A stretch of DNA of 64,000 nt. Source: Ornithinimicrobium tianjinense. GTDB taxonomy: Bacteria; Actinomycetota; Actinomycetes; Actinomycetales; Dermatophilaceae. The stretch spans positions 1 to 64,000 of the forward strand of contig NZ_BMEM01000007.1 of assembly GCF_014636495.1 (NCBI RefSeq), written 5' to 3'. Made by a program: the position numbers and the translations under genes. The notes below the pieces were generated by a model. The model searched no databases and was not told the DNA's origin. It worked only from the letters and a program-made list of their open reading frames with translations. This document shows positions 17,586 to 25,627 of this stretch, piece after piece. Position 1 is the stretch's first letter. Every line of letters starts with the position of its first letter.

Positions 17586-18881
17586 TCAGCGCAGCGGCGG
17601 CAGCGCCGTCTGGTGCAGCCACGGGGTGAGCAGCGGGGTGACGTCGCGCCCCAGGGTCTCGGTGCAGTGGGCGAGGAAGTCCTCGGTGCTCACCGAGCCA
17701 CCGCGGTGGCGGGCCGTCCAGGAGCGCAGCAGGTCGAAGAACCGGTCGTCGCCGACGTCGCGCCGCAGCGCGTGCAGGGTGAGCGCGCCGCGCTTGTAGA
17801 CCCAGTCGTCGAACATGTGGTCCGGCCCCGGGTCCGCGAGCGGCGCGGGCTGGTCCTCGTCCGAGAGCTTCTTGTGGTGGTGCCTGGCCCACTCGTGGGC
17901 CCTCCTGCCGCCCGACTCCTCCGACCACAGCCACTCGGCGTAGCAGGCGAAGCCCTCGTGCAGCCAGATGTCCTGCCAGCGGGCCCCCGTGACCGAGTTG
18001 CCGAACCACTGGTGGGCCATCTCGTGCGCGACGAGACGGACGCTGTCCCAGTCCGCGGAGGCGAAGTTGCGCCCGAAGGTCGACAGCGAGGCCGACTCCA
18101 GCGGGATCTCCAGCGCGTCGTCGGTGATGACGGCGGTGTACCCGGCGTACGGGTAGGCGCCGAAGCGGTCGACGAAGAAGGCCATCATCTCCGGCTGCCT
18201 GCCGAAGGAGGCCGAGAAGCCGTTGCGGCGGACGTCCGCCGGACCGACGACCCGCATCGGGACGACGGCCTTCTGCTGCAGGACCTGGTAGCGGCCGACC
18301 TGCACGGTCGCCAGGTAGGGCGGGATCGGCTCGGTCTGCCGGAAGGTCCAGGTGCGGGTGGCCCCGCGCCGCCGCTCGGTGACCGGCTCGCCGCTGAACT
18401 CCACGTGGTAGTCGGCCGCGGTGGTGAACGTCAGCGCGTAGGTGCCCTTGGCGGAGGGCCGGTCGTTGCAGGGGAACCACGAGGGGGCACCGTGCGGCTG
18501 GGAGGCCACGATGACGCCGTCGGCCAGCTCCTCCCAGCCGGCCGCGTCGAGGCCGCGCTTGGCGATCGGTCGCGGGTTGCCGGAGTAGCGGACGCCGACG
18601 AGGACCTCCTCACCCGCTTCCAGAGGCGTCGGCAGGGTGATCACCAGCTTGCCGCCGGAGACCGTGAACCGCTTCGCCGCCCGCCCGCCGAGCGTGACCC
18701 GGGAGGGCGCGAGGCGCAGGTCCAGGCGCAGCTGGGTCAGCCGCTCGGTCGCCCGGCAGCGCAGCACCGCCTCGCCCTCGAGCTTGTTGCTGGGCACGCT
18801 GTAGGTCAGCGTCAGGTCGTGGTGGAGCACGTCGAAGGACAGGTCGCCGTGCCCGGCCACGTAGGGGTCGGCACCCTTCAC
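17586..18881 (-). CDS. M1-family zinc metallopeptidase (short form)
   Basis: A 431-residue gluzincin. Zinc site HEMAHQWFGN with the downstream Glu in WLHEGFACYAEW gives the M1 pattern HExxH-18-E. An N-terminal beta-saddle domain (VLHHDLTLTYSVPSNKLEGEAVL) is present. The protein is about half the length of PepN-type aminopeptidases and lacks the C-terminal helical domain. The exopeptidase motif GxMEN is not seen; the equivalent region reads DDALEIPLESASLS, so aminopeptidase activity is uncertain. The GTG start (18881) overlaps the stop of the preceding NRPS-like gene (GTGA). That coupling suggests the peptidase acts on, or with, that enzyme's product. Confidence 0.88.
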   Translation of the reverse strand: MKGADPYVAGHGDLSFDVLHHDLTLTYSVPSNKLEGEAVLRCRATERLTQLRLDLRLAPSRVTLGGRAAKRFTVSGGKLVITLPTPLEAGEEVLVGVRYSGNPRPIAKRGLDAAGWEELADGVIVASQPHGAPSWFPCNDRPSAKGTYALTFTTAADYHVEFSGEPVTERRRGATRTWTFRQTEPIPPYLATVQVGRYQVLQQKAVVPMRVVGPADVRRNGFSASFGRQPEMMAFFVDRFGAYPYAGYTAVITDDALEIPLESASLSTFGRNFASADWDSVRLVAHEMAHQWFGNSVTGARWQDIWLHEGFACYAEWLWSEESGGRRAHEWARHHHKKLSDEDQPAPLADPGPDHMFDDWVYKRGALTLHALRRDVGDDRFFDLLRSWTARHRGGSVSTEDFLAHCTETLGRDVTPLLTPWLHQTALPPLR

Positions 18882-21800
18882 CGGTCCTCCTCGTTGTCGT
18901 CGCTGCGGTGGTGGTCGACGTCGTCCCACGGTCCGATGGGGTTGCCCAGCCAGCGGGTCTGCGACGGCACGGCCTCCCCGCGCATCACCAGCGAGACCGG
19001 CCCGACCGTCGCGTGCCGACCGATGGTCGCGGCGGGCAGGATCACGCTGTTGGGACCCAGCGTGGCGCCCTCCTTCAGCGTCACCCGGTCCATGGACAGC
19101 ACGCGGTCGTGGAAGAGGTGGGTCTGCACGACGCAACCGTGGTTGACGGTGGCCCCGGCCCGCAGCTCGACGAGGTCGGTCTCGGGCAGCCAGTAGGTGT
19201 CGCACCACACTCCACGCCCGATCGTCGCGCCGAGCATCCGCAGCCACACGTTGAGCAGCACCGTGCCCTGGGTCACGGAGGCGAACCACGGCGCGGCGAG
19301 CACCTCGGTGAAGGTGTCGGCCAGCTCGTTGCGCCACACGAAGCCGGACCACAGCGGGTGATCCTCGACCCGGTGCCGGCCGACGATCGTCCACTTGGCC
19401 GCCCAGGCGACCAGCGCGGCCAGGACACCGGCCACGAGCAGGACGACACCGCCGAGCGCCAGGGCGGCGGGGACGTCCCAGCGCAGCAGGAGCAGGAGGG
19501 TCACCGCGACGGAGGTATGCAGCAGCACGGCCAGGAGCAGGGCCGCCAGTCTCCCCGTCTCCAGCAGGGCGCGGTAGACCTTCAGGCGGGTGGGCGGGTC
19601 GTAGGTGCGGCTCTGGTCGACCTCGCTCGCGGCGCGCCGCAGCTTGGTGGGCGGGCTGCCGAGCCAGGAGGTGCCGGCCTTGACCTTGCGGGTCAGCGGG
19701 GTGGCGGACAGGACGGCGACCAGCGACTCCTTGGAGACCTTGCGCCCGGCCGAGACCATGCCGGAGTTGCCGACGAAGGCGCGCTTGCCGATCTTCACCG
19801 GCTCGACGCGGATCCACCCGCCGGCCAGCTCGTAGCAGCCGACGAGCGTGTCGTCGGCGAGGAAGGCATGGTCGTTGACCTGGACCATCGACGGGACGAG
19901 CAGCACGGTCGATGCCTCGACGCCGCGGCCGACGCGCGCGCCCAGCAGGCGCAGCCACACCGGGGTCAGGGCGGCCGAGTAGATCGGGAACAGCCAGGTC
20001 CGGGCCTCGTCGAGCACGCGGAAGGTGGTCCACAGGCACAGGCCCGACCACGAGTGCGTCGGCACGTGACCCGCCCGGACCCACGGAGCGCAGCCGCGGA
20101 CGACCAGCAGGACGAGGAGGGCGAGCACGGCATACCCGACGAGGGCGGCGAGCGGCAGCCACGGGAGGGCCGTCCGCAGCGCGGTGGCCAGGTCGGCCGC
20201 CCCGGCGACGCGCGGCGCGACGACGGCGAGCCCGGCCAGCACCCCCATCACGGGCAGCGCGGCGAGGAGGAGCGCCGAGGCGGCGTAGCCGAGCCACCAG
20301 CCGCGCCCGGGGGGCGGCGGCGCGGCCGCCCAGGGACCGGGGGCCCGGCGCGAGACGCGTTCGGCCGGCGAGCCGGCCCAGTGCTCCCCACCAGGGATCG
20401 GGCCGAGGACGCAGGAGCCAGGGGCGACGTCCGCCCCCTCCCCGACGTCGGCGCCCGGACCGAGGGTGCTGCGCGCGCCGACGCGGGCGTGCGCGCCGAC
20501 GCGGACGCGCCCGACATGGAGCCGGTCACCGTCGATCCAGTAGCCGCCGAGGTCCACCTCCGGCTCGACCGCCGACCGGGCGCCGAGCGTCAGCAGCCCG
20601 GTCACCGGCGGGAGCGCGTGGAGGTCGACCCCGGGGCCGATGTCCGAGCCGAGAGCGCGCGCGTAGCGCTGCAGCCAGGGCGCGCCGGCCGTGGAGATGG
20701 CGGCCAGCTCGTCCTGGATCCGCGTCGCGAGCCAGAGGCGCAGGTGGACCTTGCCCCCGCGCGGGTAGGTGCCGGGGGCGATGCCGCCGTCGAGCACGGC
20801 CCGGATCAGCAGCGCCGCGAGGCCCATGCGCACCGGCGGCACGAGGAAGAGCACGGCGGTGAGGACGGCGACCGCCCGGGGGAAGGGGGGCAGGAACGGC
20901 ATACCCAGGAGGTGGTGCGCGGCGGTCGAGCCGAGCATGAGCCAGGCCGCCCAGCGGCCGGCCGCCAGCGTGCGCAGCGGCACGAGCGCGAGCAGCTGGC
21001 CGACCTGGGTCTTGGGGCGTATGGGGTAGACCGTCCGGTCCGAGCGGGCGCTGCCGCCGGTGCCCAGCTCGTCCAGGGCCTCGGCGAGCGAGCCGACGCG
21101 GGGGTGGTTGTAGAGGTCACCGACGGCCACCTCCGGGTAGCGCTCCCGCAGCCGGCCCACGATCTGCGCGGCCATGAGCGAGCCACCACCGAGGTCGAAG
21201 AAGTCATCCTCCGGTGCGGTGATGTCGGCGCCGAGCACCTCGGCCCAGATCTGGCCGATCCAGGCCTCGAGCGGGGTCAGCCCGGAGGCGTCGGCGCGGG
21301 GGGCCGAGGGCAGCGGCCAGGGCAGCGCGTCCCGGTCGACCTTGCCGGAGGTGCGGGTCGGGATGTCCGGGACCACGGCCAGGCGGGGCACCAGGGCGGC
21401 CGGCATCCGCTCGCGCAGCAGCGCCTGGGCGGTGTCGGGCTCGTAGGTCTCGTCGACGGCGAGGTAGCCCACGAGCAGCTGGTTGCCGGAGGCGGTGCGG
21501 CGGACCGCGGCGGCGGCCCCGGCCACGCCGGGCAGGCGCAGCAGCTGACCGTCGATCTCGCCGAGCTCGATGCGGCGGCCGCCGAGCTTGATCTGGTCGT
21601 CGGCCCGACCGCCGAAGAGCAGCCCGGCGGGGTCGTTGACGACGATGTCGCCGGAACGGTAGGCGCGGTCCCAGCCGAGCGAGGGCATCGGGGCGTACTT
21701 CTCGGCGTCCTTGGCCGGGTCGAGGTAGCGGGCCAGCCCCACGCCGCCGATGATCAGCTGGCCCGACGCACCCTCGGGGACCGGCTGCTCCTGCTCGTCG

Positions 21801-22783
21801 ACGACGGCGAGGTCCCAGCCGTCCAGCGGCAGCCCGATGCGGACCGGCGACGTCCCGTCGAGCACCGCGGCGCAGGCGACGACGGTGGCCTCGGTGGGGC
21901 CGTAGGTGTTCCACACCTCGCGGCCCGGGGCCTGGAGGCGGGCCGCGAGCTCGGGCGGGCAGGCCTCGCCGCCCAGGATCAGCAGGCGCACGCGGGCGAG
22001 GGAGGAGGCGGGCCACAGCGCGACGAGCGTGGGGACGGTGGAGACCACCGTGATGTCGTTGGCGACCAGCCACGGGCCCACGTCGACCCCGGCGCGCACG
22101 AGCGACCGCGGCGCCGGGACCAGGCAGGCGCCGTGCGCCCAGGCCAGCCACATCTCCTCGCAGCTCGCGTCGAAGGCCACCGACAGCCCCGCCATCACCC
22201 TGTCGGCGGGACCGATCGGGTGGCCCTGCAGGAACAGGCGCGACTCCGCGTCGACGAAGGCGGCCGCGTTGTGGTGGGTGACGGCCACGCCCTTGGGCGT
22301 CCCGGTCGAGCCGGAGGTGAAGATCACCCAGGCGTCGTCCTCGGGGGTCGGCTCCTCGCCGGGCACGCCGCGGTGGCCGCCCGCCCGCGGGGTGATCGCC
22401 AGGTCGTGGCTGACGACGGCCGCCACGCCGGCCTCGGCGAAGACGACGCGGGCCCGCTCGTCCGGGTCGTCGGCGTCGACCGGGACGTAGGACGCGCCGG
22501 CGAGCAGGATCCCGAGGATGGCGGTGTAGAGCTCGGTGGTGCCCGAGCGCACGCGCACCCCCACCCGGCCGCCGCGACCGACGCCGACCTCGGCAAGCCG
22601 GGCCGCCACCTCGCGGGCGGCGGACTCGAGCTCGGCGTAGGTGAGGGTCTGCACGCCGCTGTCGACGGCGAGCACGTCGGGGGCGGACGCGACGCTCGCC
22701 AGGAAGACGTCGACCAGGGTCCGCGGCGCCGTCGCGCGGTCGCCGGCCAGCAGCGGCGGGGGCACGGGCAGGGCAACGGTCAC
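18878..22783 (-). CDS. NRPS-like adenylation-carrier protein fused to membrane/hexapeptide terminal domain
   Basis: A 1301-residue single-module synthetase. The adenylation domain spans about residues 1-500 (IFTSGSTGTPKGVAVTHHN, NTYGPTEATV, YRSGDIV, GGRADDQIKLGGRRIELGEID). The carrier domain has its phosphopantetheine serine in DDFFDLGGGSL (about 532). A long C-terminal part alternates hydrophobic segments with left-handed beta-helix (hexapeptide) stretches (about 740-800, 960-1010, 1200-1280). This matches the NRPS terminal domain of unknown function found in proteins related to epsilon-poly-lysine synthetase. The adenylated amino acid and acceptor are unknown; the membrane part suggests an amino acid or short chain is assembled at the membrane. 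GTG 22783; no clear RBS. Confidence 0.88.
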   Translation of the reverse strand: MTVALPVPPPLLAGDRATAPRTLVDVFLASVASAPDVLAVDSGVQTLTYAELESAAREVAARLAEVGVGRGGRVGVRVRSGTTELYTAILGILLAGASYVPVDADDPDERARVVFAEAGVAAVVSHDLAITPRAGGHRGVPGEEPTPEDDAWVIFTSGSTGTPKGVAVTHHNAAAFVDAESRLFLQGHPIGPADRVMAGLSVAFDASCEEMWLAWAHGACLVPAPRSLVRAGVDVGPWLVANDITVVSTVPTLVALWPASSLARVRLLILGGEACPPELAARLQAPGREVWNTYGPTEATVVACAAVLDGTSPVRIGLPLDGWDLAVVDEQEQPVPEGASGQLIIGGVGLARYLDPAKDAEKYAPMPSLGWDRAYRSGDIVVNDPAGLLFGGRADDQIKLGGRRIELGEIDGQLLRLPGVAGAAAAVRRTASGNQLLVGYLAVDETYEPDTAQALLRERMPAALVPRLAVVPDIPTRTSGKVDRDALPWPLPSAPRADASGLTPLEAWIGQIWAEVLGADITAPEDDFFDLGGGSLMAAQIVGRLRERYPEVAVGDLYNHPRVGSLAEALDELGTGGSARSDRTVYPIRPKTQVGQLLALVPLRTLAAGRWAAWLMLGSTAAHHLLGMPFLPPFPRAVAVLTAVLFLVPPVRMGLAALLIRAVLDGGIAPGTYPRGGKVHLRLWLATRIQDELAAISTAGAPWLQRYARALGSDIGPGVDLHALPPVTGLLTLGARSAVEPEVDLGGYWIDGDRLHVGRVRVGAHARVGARSTLGPGADVGEGADVAPGSCVLGPIPGGEHWAGSPAERVSRRAPGPWAAAPPPPGRGWWLGYAASALLLAALPVMGVLAGLAVVAPRVAGAADLATALRTALPWLPLAALVGYAVLALLVLLVVRGCAPWVRAGHVPTHSWSGLCLWTTFRVLDEARTWLFPIYSAALTPVWLRLLGARVGRGVEASTVLLVPSMVQVNDHAFLADDTLVGCYELAGGWIRVEPVKIGKRAFVGNSGMVSAGRKVSKESLVAVLSATPLTRKVKAGTSWLGSPPTKLRRAASEVDQSRTYDPPTRLKVYRALLETGRLAALLLAVLLHTSVAVTLLLLLRWDVPAALALGGVVLLVAGVLAALVAWAAKWTIVGRHRVEDHPLWSGFVWRNELADTFTEVLAAPWFASVTQGTVLLNVWLRMLGATIGRGVWCDTYWLPETDLVELRAGATVNHGCVVQTHLFHDRVLSMDRVTLKEGATLGPNSVILPAATIGRHATVGPVSLVMRGEAVPSQTRWLGNPIGPWDDVDHHRSDDNEEDR

Positions 22784-22811
22784 CGGGAGATTGTCCCCTA
22801 CCGCGGGCGGC

Positions 22812-23723
22812 TCAGACGTCGACCGGCTCGAGCTCCGAGTGGTCGGCGACCGCGGGGCGCCGCGCGCGCAGGAGGTCGGTCACGACATACCCGACGGCCA
22901 GGACCCAGGCGAGGATGATCAGGCCGTAGACGAGCTGGCGGAGACCCTCGCCGGCGTCGACGACCTCGCTGCGCAGCAGCGTGCGGGCGTTGGTCAGCAG
23001 GATGAGCCCGCCCACGCCGGCGCCCAGGACCCGCGGCGGGACGACGCGGACGAGGTAGGCCGCGAGCGGCGCCGCGACCACGCCGCCGCCGAGGAGCGCC
23101 AGGACCCAGCCGACGTGGATGCCCTGGTGGCTGAGGCCGACGAGGAAGCCCAGGCTCGCGGACACCGCGACCAGGAACTCGGCGGTGTCGATCGAGCCGA
23201 CCACCCGGCGCGGCTCCAGCCGCCCGCTGGCCAGCAGCGCCGGCGTGCCGACCGGCCCCCAGCCACCGCCCCCGGTCGCGTCGAGGAAGCCCGCCACGAG
23301 GCCGAGCGGCGCCAGGAAGCGCCGGCGCAGGGGCTGGCCGAGCCGGTCGGTGCGCAGCTGCGTCGTCGTGAAGCGCACCAGGATGTAGAGGCCCAGCACC
23401 AGCAGCACGCCGCTCGTGAGCGGGCGCGCCACCTCCGTGTCGATGCTGCTCAGCACCGTGGCACCGGCGAAGGCGCCGATCGCCCCGGGCACCCCGATGC
23501 GCAGCACGACCCGCCAGTCGACGTTGTCGAAGCGCCAGTGGCTCAGGCCGGACGCGAGCGAGGTGCCGATCTCGGCGAGGTGCACGGTGGCCGACGCGGC
23601 GGCGGGGTTGGCGCCGATGAGGAGCAGCAGCGTCGTGGTCGTCACGCCGTAGGCCATGCCGAGGCCGCCGTCCACGAGCTGGGCGGCGAGTCCGACGAGG
23701 GCGAGGAGCACGAGCTGACGCAT
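22812..23723 (-). CDS. TauE/SafE-family anion exporter
   Basis: A 303-residue membrane protein with the two-repeat, about eight-helix layout of TauE/SafE (DUF81). Both repeat signatures are visible (VGLAAQLVDGGLGMAYGVTTTTLLL and GLVAGFLDATGGGGWGPVGTPALL). Members export or take up sulfite, sulfoacetate or similar C-S compounds. It is divergent from an Rrf2 regulator with a shared promoter-operator region, fitting sulfur-related control. Confidence 0.9.
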   Translation of the reverse strand: MRQLVLLALVGLAAQLVDGGLGMAYGVTTTTLLLLIGANPAAASATVHLAEIGTSLASGLSHWRFDNVDWRVVLRIGVPGAIGAFAGATVLSSIDTEVARPLTSGVLLVLGLYILVRFTTTQLRTDRLGQPLRRRFLAPLGLVAGFLDATGGGGWGPVGTPALLASGRLEPRRVVGSIDTAEFLVAVSASLGFLVGLSHQGIHVGWVLALLGGGVVAAPLAAYLVRVVPPRVLGAGVGGLILLTNARTLLRSEVVDAGEGLRQLVYGLIILAWVLAVGYVVTDLLRARRPAVADHSELEPVDV

Positions 23724-23730
23724 GCGGGAT

Positions 23731-23766
23731 ATCCTGCTGGCTCAGTAGAGATTAGTCAACCTACTG
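23731..23766 (-). promoter_or_regulatory. Promoter of the TauE/SafE gene with overlapping inverted repeat
   Basis: On the minus strand TTGACT (23759-23754), a 17-bp spacer and CAGGAT (23736-23731) form a near-canonical promoter 7 nt before ATG 23723, giving a leaderless mRNA. CAGTAG (23743-23748) and CTACTG (23761-23766) are perfect inverted arms 12 bp apart that bracket the -35. This is a strong candidate operator for the divergent Rrf2 regulator. Confidence 0.6.
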
Positions 23767-23817
23767 GCAGGGATAAGTCTTCGTTCGGTCCGGTGGGCAT
23801 AGGTCAGACTGGCCCCC

Positions 23818-24348
23818 ATGAACATCACGGCGCGCTCGGAGTATGCCGTCCGCGCCGTCCTCGCGATCGCGGCGGCGCAGGCGGGGCCGGGCGGCACGGG
23901 GGACGGAGGCACGGGGGACGGTGCGGCAATACCCGTGTCCGTCGAGCGGCTCGTGACGGTCCAGCAGCTGCCGCGCAAGTTCCTCGAGGGCATCCTGGCC
24001 GACCTGCGGCGCGCCGGCCTGGTGGTGAGCCGGCGCGGCGCCGCCGGCGGCTACCTCCTGGCCCGCCCCGAGGAGGCCATCTCGGTGGGCGACATCATCC
24101 GCGCCGTCGACGGCCCGCTCGCCGAGGTGCGTGGCCTGCGGCCGCACGAGACGGCATACCAGGGCGAGGCGGAGCACCTGCCGACCCTGTGGGTCGGCGT
24201 GCGCGCCGCCCTGCGGGAGGTGCTCGACGGCACCTCGGTCGTCCAGCTGCGCACGGGGGAGCTGCCCGAGGTGGTGCGGCGGCTCACCGCCAGCCCCGAG
24301 GCGTGGCGCAACCACCCGGCCGCCCCCAGTCACAACGACGGGTCATAG
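23818..24348 (+). CDS. Rrf2-family transcriptional regulator
   Basis: A 176-residue winged-helix regulator. The N-terminal MNITARSEYAVRAVLAIA, then VQQLPRKFLEGILADLRRAGLVVSRRGAAGGYLLA, is the Rrf2 DNA-binding pattern. There are no cysteines, so it cannot carry the Fe-S cluster of IscR/NsrR and is more like CymR, which senses sulfur status through a protein partner. A glycine-rich insert with two GGTGDG units follows the first helix. Probably controls the divergent TauE/SafE gene and itself through the inverted repeat at 23743-23766. Confidence 0.9.
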   Translation: MNITARSEYAVRAVLAIAAAQAGPGGTGDGGTGDGAAIPVSVERLVTVQQLPRKFLEGILADLRRAGLVVSRRGAAGGYLLARPEEAISVGDIIRAVDGPLAEVRGLRPHETAYQGEAEHLPTLWVGVRAALREVLDGTSVVQLRTGELPEVVRRLTASPEAWRNHPAAPSHNDGS

Positions 24349-24412
24349 TAGTAGGCTGGAGGTGCTCCCCCGGGAGTCGCCCGAGGGACACCGGAAGGGA
24401 AGGTGCGTCTCG

Positions 24413-25462
24413 ATGAAGGCCATGGTCTACCACGGACCCGGCACGGCGACCTGGGAGGAGGTCCCGGACCCGACGCTGCAGGAGCCGACCGACGCGGTCG
24501 TCAAGATCGAGACGACCACGATCTGCGGGACGGACCTGCACATCCTCAAGGGCGACGTGCCCGCGGTCACCGACGGCCGCATCCTCGGTCACGAGGGCGT
24601 CGGCGTGGTGACCGAGGTCGGCGACGCTGTGAGCCGCGTCAAGGTCGGCGACCGCGTGATCATCTCGTGCATCAGCAAGTGCATGGAGTGCGACTACTGC
24701 CGCGAGGGGCTCACCTCGCACTGCGAGACCCTGGGCGGTATCGGCTGGATCTTCGGGCACCTCATCGACGGGACGCAGGCCGAGTACGTCCGGGTGCCGT
24801 TCGCCGACAACGGGCTCATCCCGCTGCCCGAGGGCGTCACGCCCGAGCAGGGCACGATGCTCTCCGACATCCTGCCCACCGGCTTCGAGATCGGGGTCCG
24901 GTACGGCGACGTCTCCGAGGGTGATGTCGTGCTGGTGGTCGGCGCCGGACCGGTCGGCCTGGCCGCCGTGATGACGGCGCGCTCAAGCGGTGCGGCCAAG
25001 GTCATCGCGGTGGACGGCAACGCCTTCCGGCTCGAGGCGGCCCGCGACTTCGGCGCCACCGACACCGTGCTGGCGGGGCCGGAGGCGTTGGAGCAGGTCC
25101 GCGCCCTGGGCCGCAAGGGCGCCGGCGTCGACGTGGCCATCGAGGCCGTCGGCCTCCCCGAGACCTTCGCGATGTGCCTGGACGCGATCCGTCCCGGGGG
25201 CCGGGTGGCCAACGCCGGGGTGCACGGCAAGCCGGTGAGCTTCCCGATCGAGCGGGACTGGATCAACAACATCACGATCACGACCGGTCTGGTCAACGCC
25301 ACGACCGCCCCCCAGTTGCTGGAGGACATCATGGCCGGGAAGATCGCGCCGGAGAAGTTCGTCACCCACCGGTTCACCTTCGAGGAGTGGGAGAAGGCTT
25401 ACGACACCTTCTCCCGCGCGACGGAGGAGAGGGCGCTCAAGGTCATCGTCACCAACGCCTGA
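24413..25462 (+). CDS. Zinc-dependent alcohol dehydrogenase (MDR family)
   Basis: A 349-residue medium-chain dehydrogenase. The catalytic zinc site is shown by TTTICGTDLHILKG and GHEGVGVV; the structural zinc site by CISKCMECDYCREGLTSHC. The nucleotide site is VVGAGPVGLAAV, followed by AVDG at the ribose-binding turn, suggesting NAD. It resembles secondary-alcohol/formaldehyde-type dehydrogenases; the exact substrate is not determined. ATG 24413 has GGAAGGGAAGG about 10 nt upstream. A perfect 17-bp terminator follows. Confidence 0.9.
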   Translation: MKAMVYHGPGTATWEEVPDPTLQEPTDAVVKIETTTICGTDLHILKGDVPAVTDGRILGHEGVGVVTEVGDAVSRVKVGDRVIISCISKCMECDYCREGLTSHCETLGGIGWIFGHLIDGTQAEYVRVPFADNGLIPLPEGVTPEQGTMLSDILPTGFEIGVRYGDVSEGDVVLVVGAGPVGLAAVMTARSSGAAKVIAVDGNAFRLEAARDFGATDTVLAGPEALEQVRALGRKGAGVDVAIEAVGLPETFAMCLDAIRPGGRVANAGVHGKPVSFPIERDWINNITITTGLVNATTAPQLLEDIMAGKIAPEKFVTHRFTFEEWEKAYDTFSRATEERALKVIVTNA

Positions 25463-25502
25463 CGCGCACCGGGCGGGAGCCGGGACGTCCGGCCGCGCAC
25501 GG

Positions 25503-25540
25503 CACCGCGCCCGTCCTGGTCGGCCAGGACGGGCGCGGTG
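25503..25540. terminator. Bidirectional terminator between alcohol dehydrogenase and acs
   Basis: Perfect 17-bp stem (CACCGCGCCCGTCCTGG, 25503-25519, with its complement at 25524-25540) and loop TCGG. Placed between convergent genes. Confidence 0.85.
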
Positions 25541-25561
25541 GTCGGTGGGGAGCAGCGGTGC

Positions 25562-25627
25562 TGGCAGTAACGCCGGTCCGGTCGGGCAGTAACGCCTGTC
25601 CGGTCGGGCAGTAACGCCTGTCCGGTC
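25562..25627. repeat. 22-bp tandem repeat (family A), three copies
   Basis: Copies at 25562-25583, 25584-25605 and 25606-25627. The core is GGCAGTAACGCCTGTCC, followed by GGTC; copies two and three are identical. The last copy runs into the acs stop codon (25626-25628). The same 22-bp family appears near 34.6 kb and 35.2 kb. Confidence 0.9.

Noticed and set aside
18908-22918. 1336-codon open frame opposite the NRPS-like gene
   Set aside because: Antisense artefact; no motifs, extreme Arg/Gly/Asp content.
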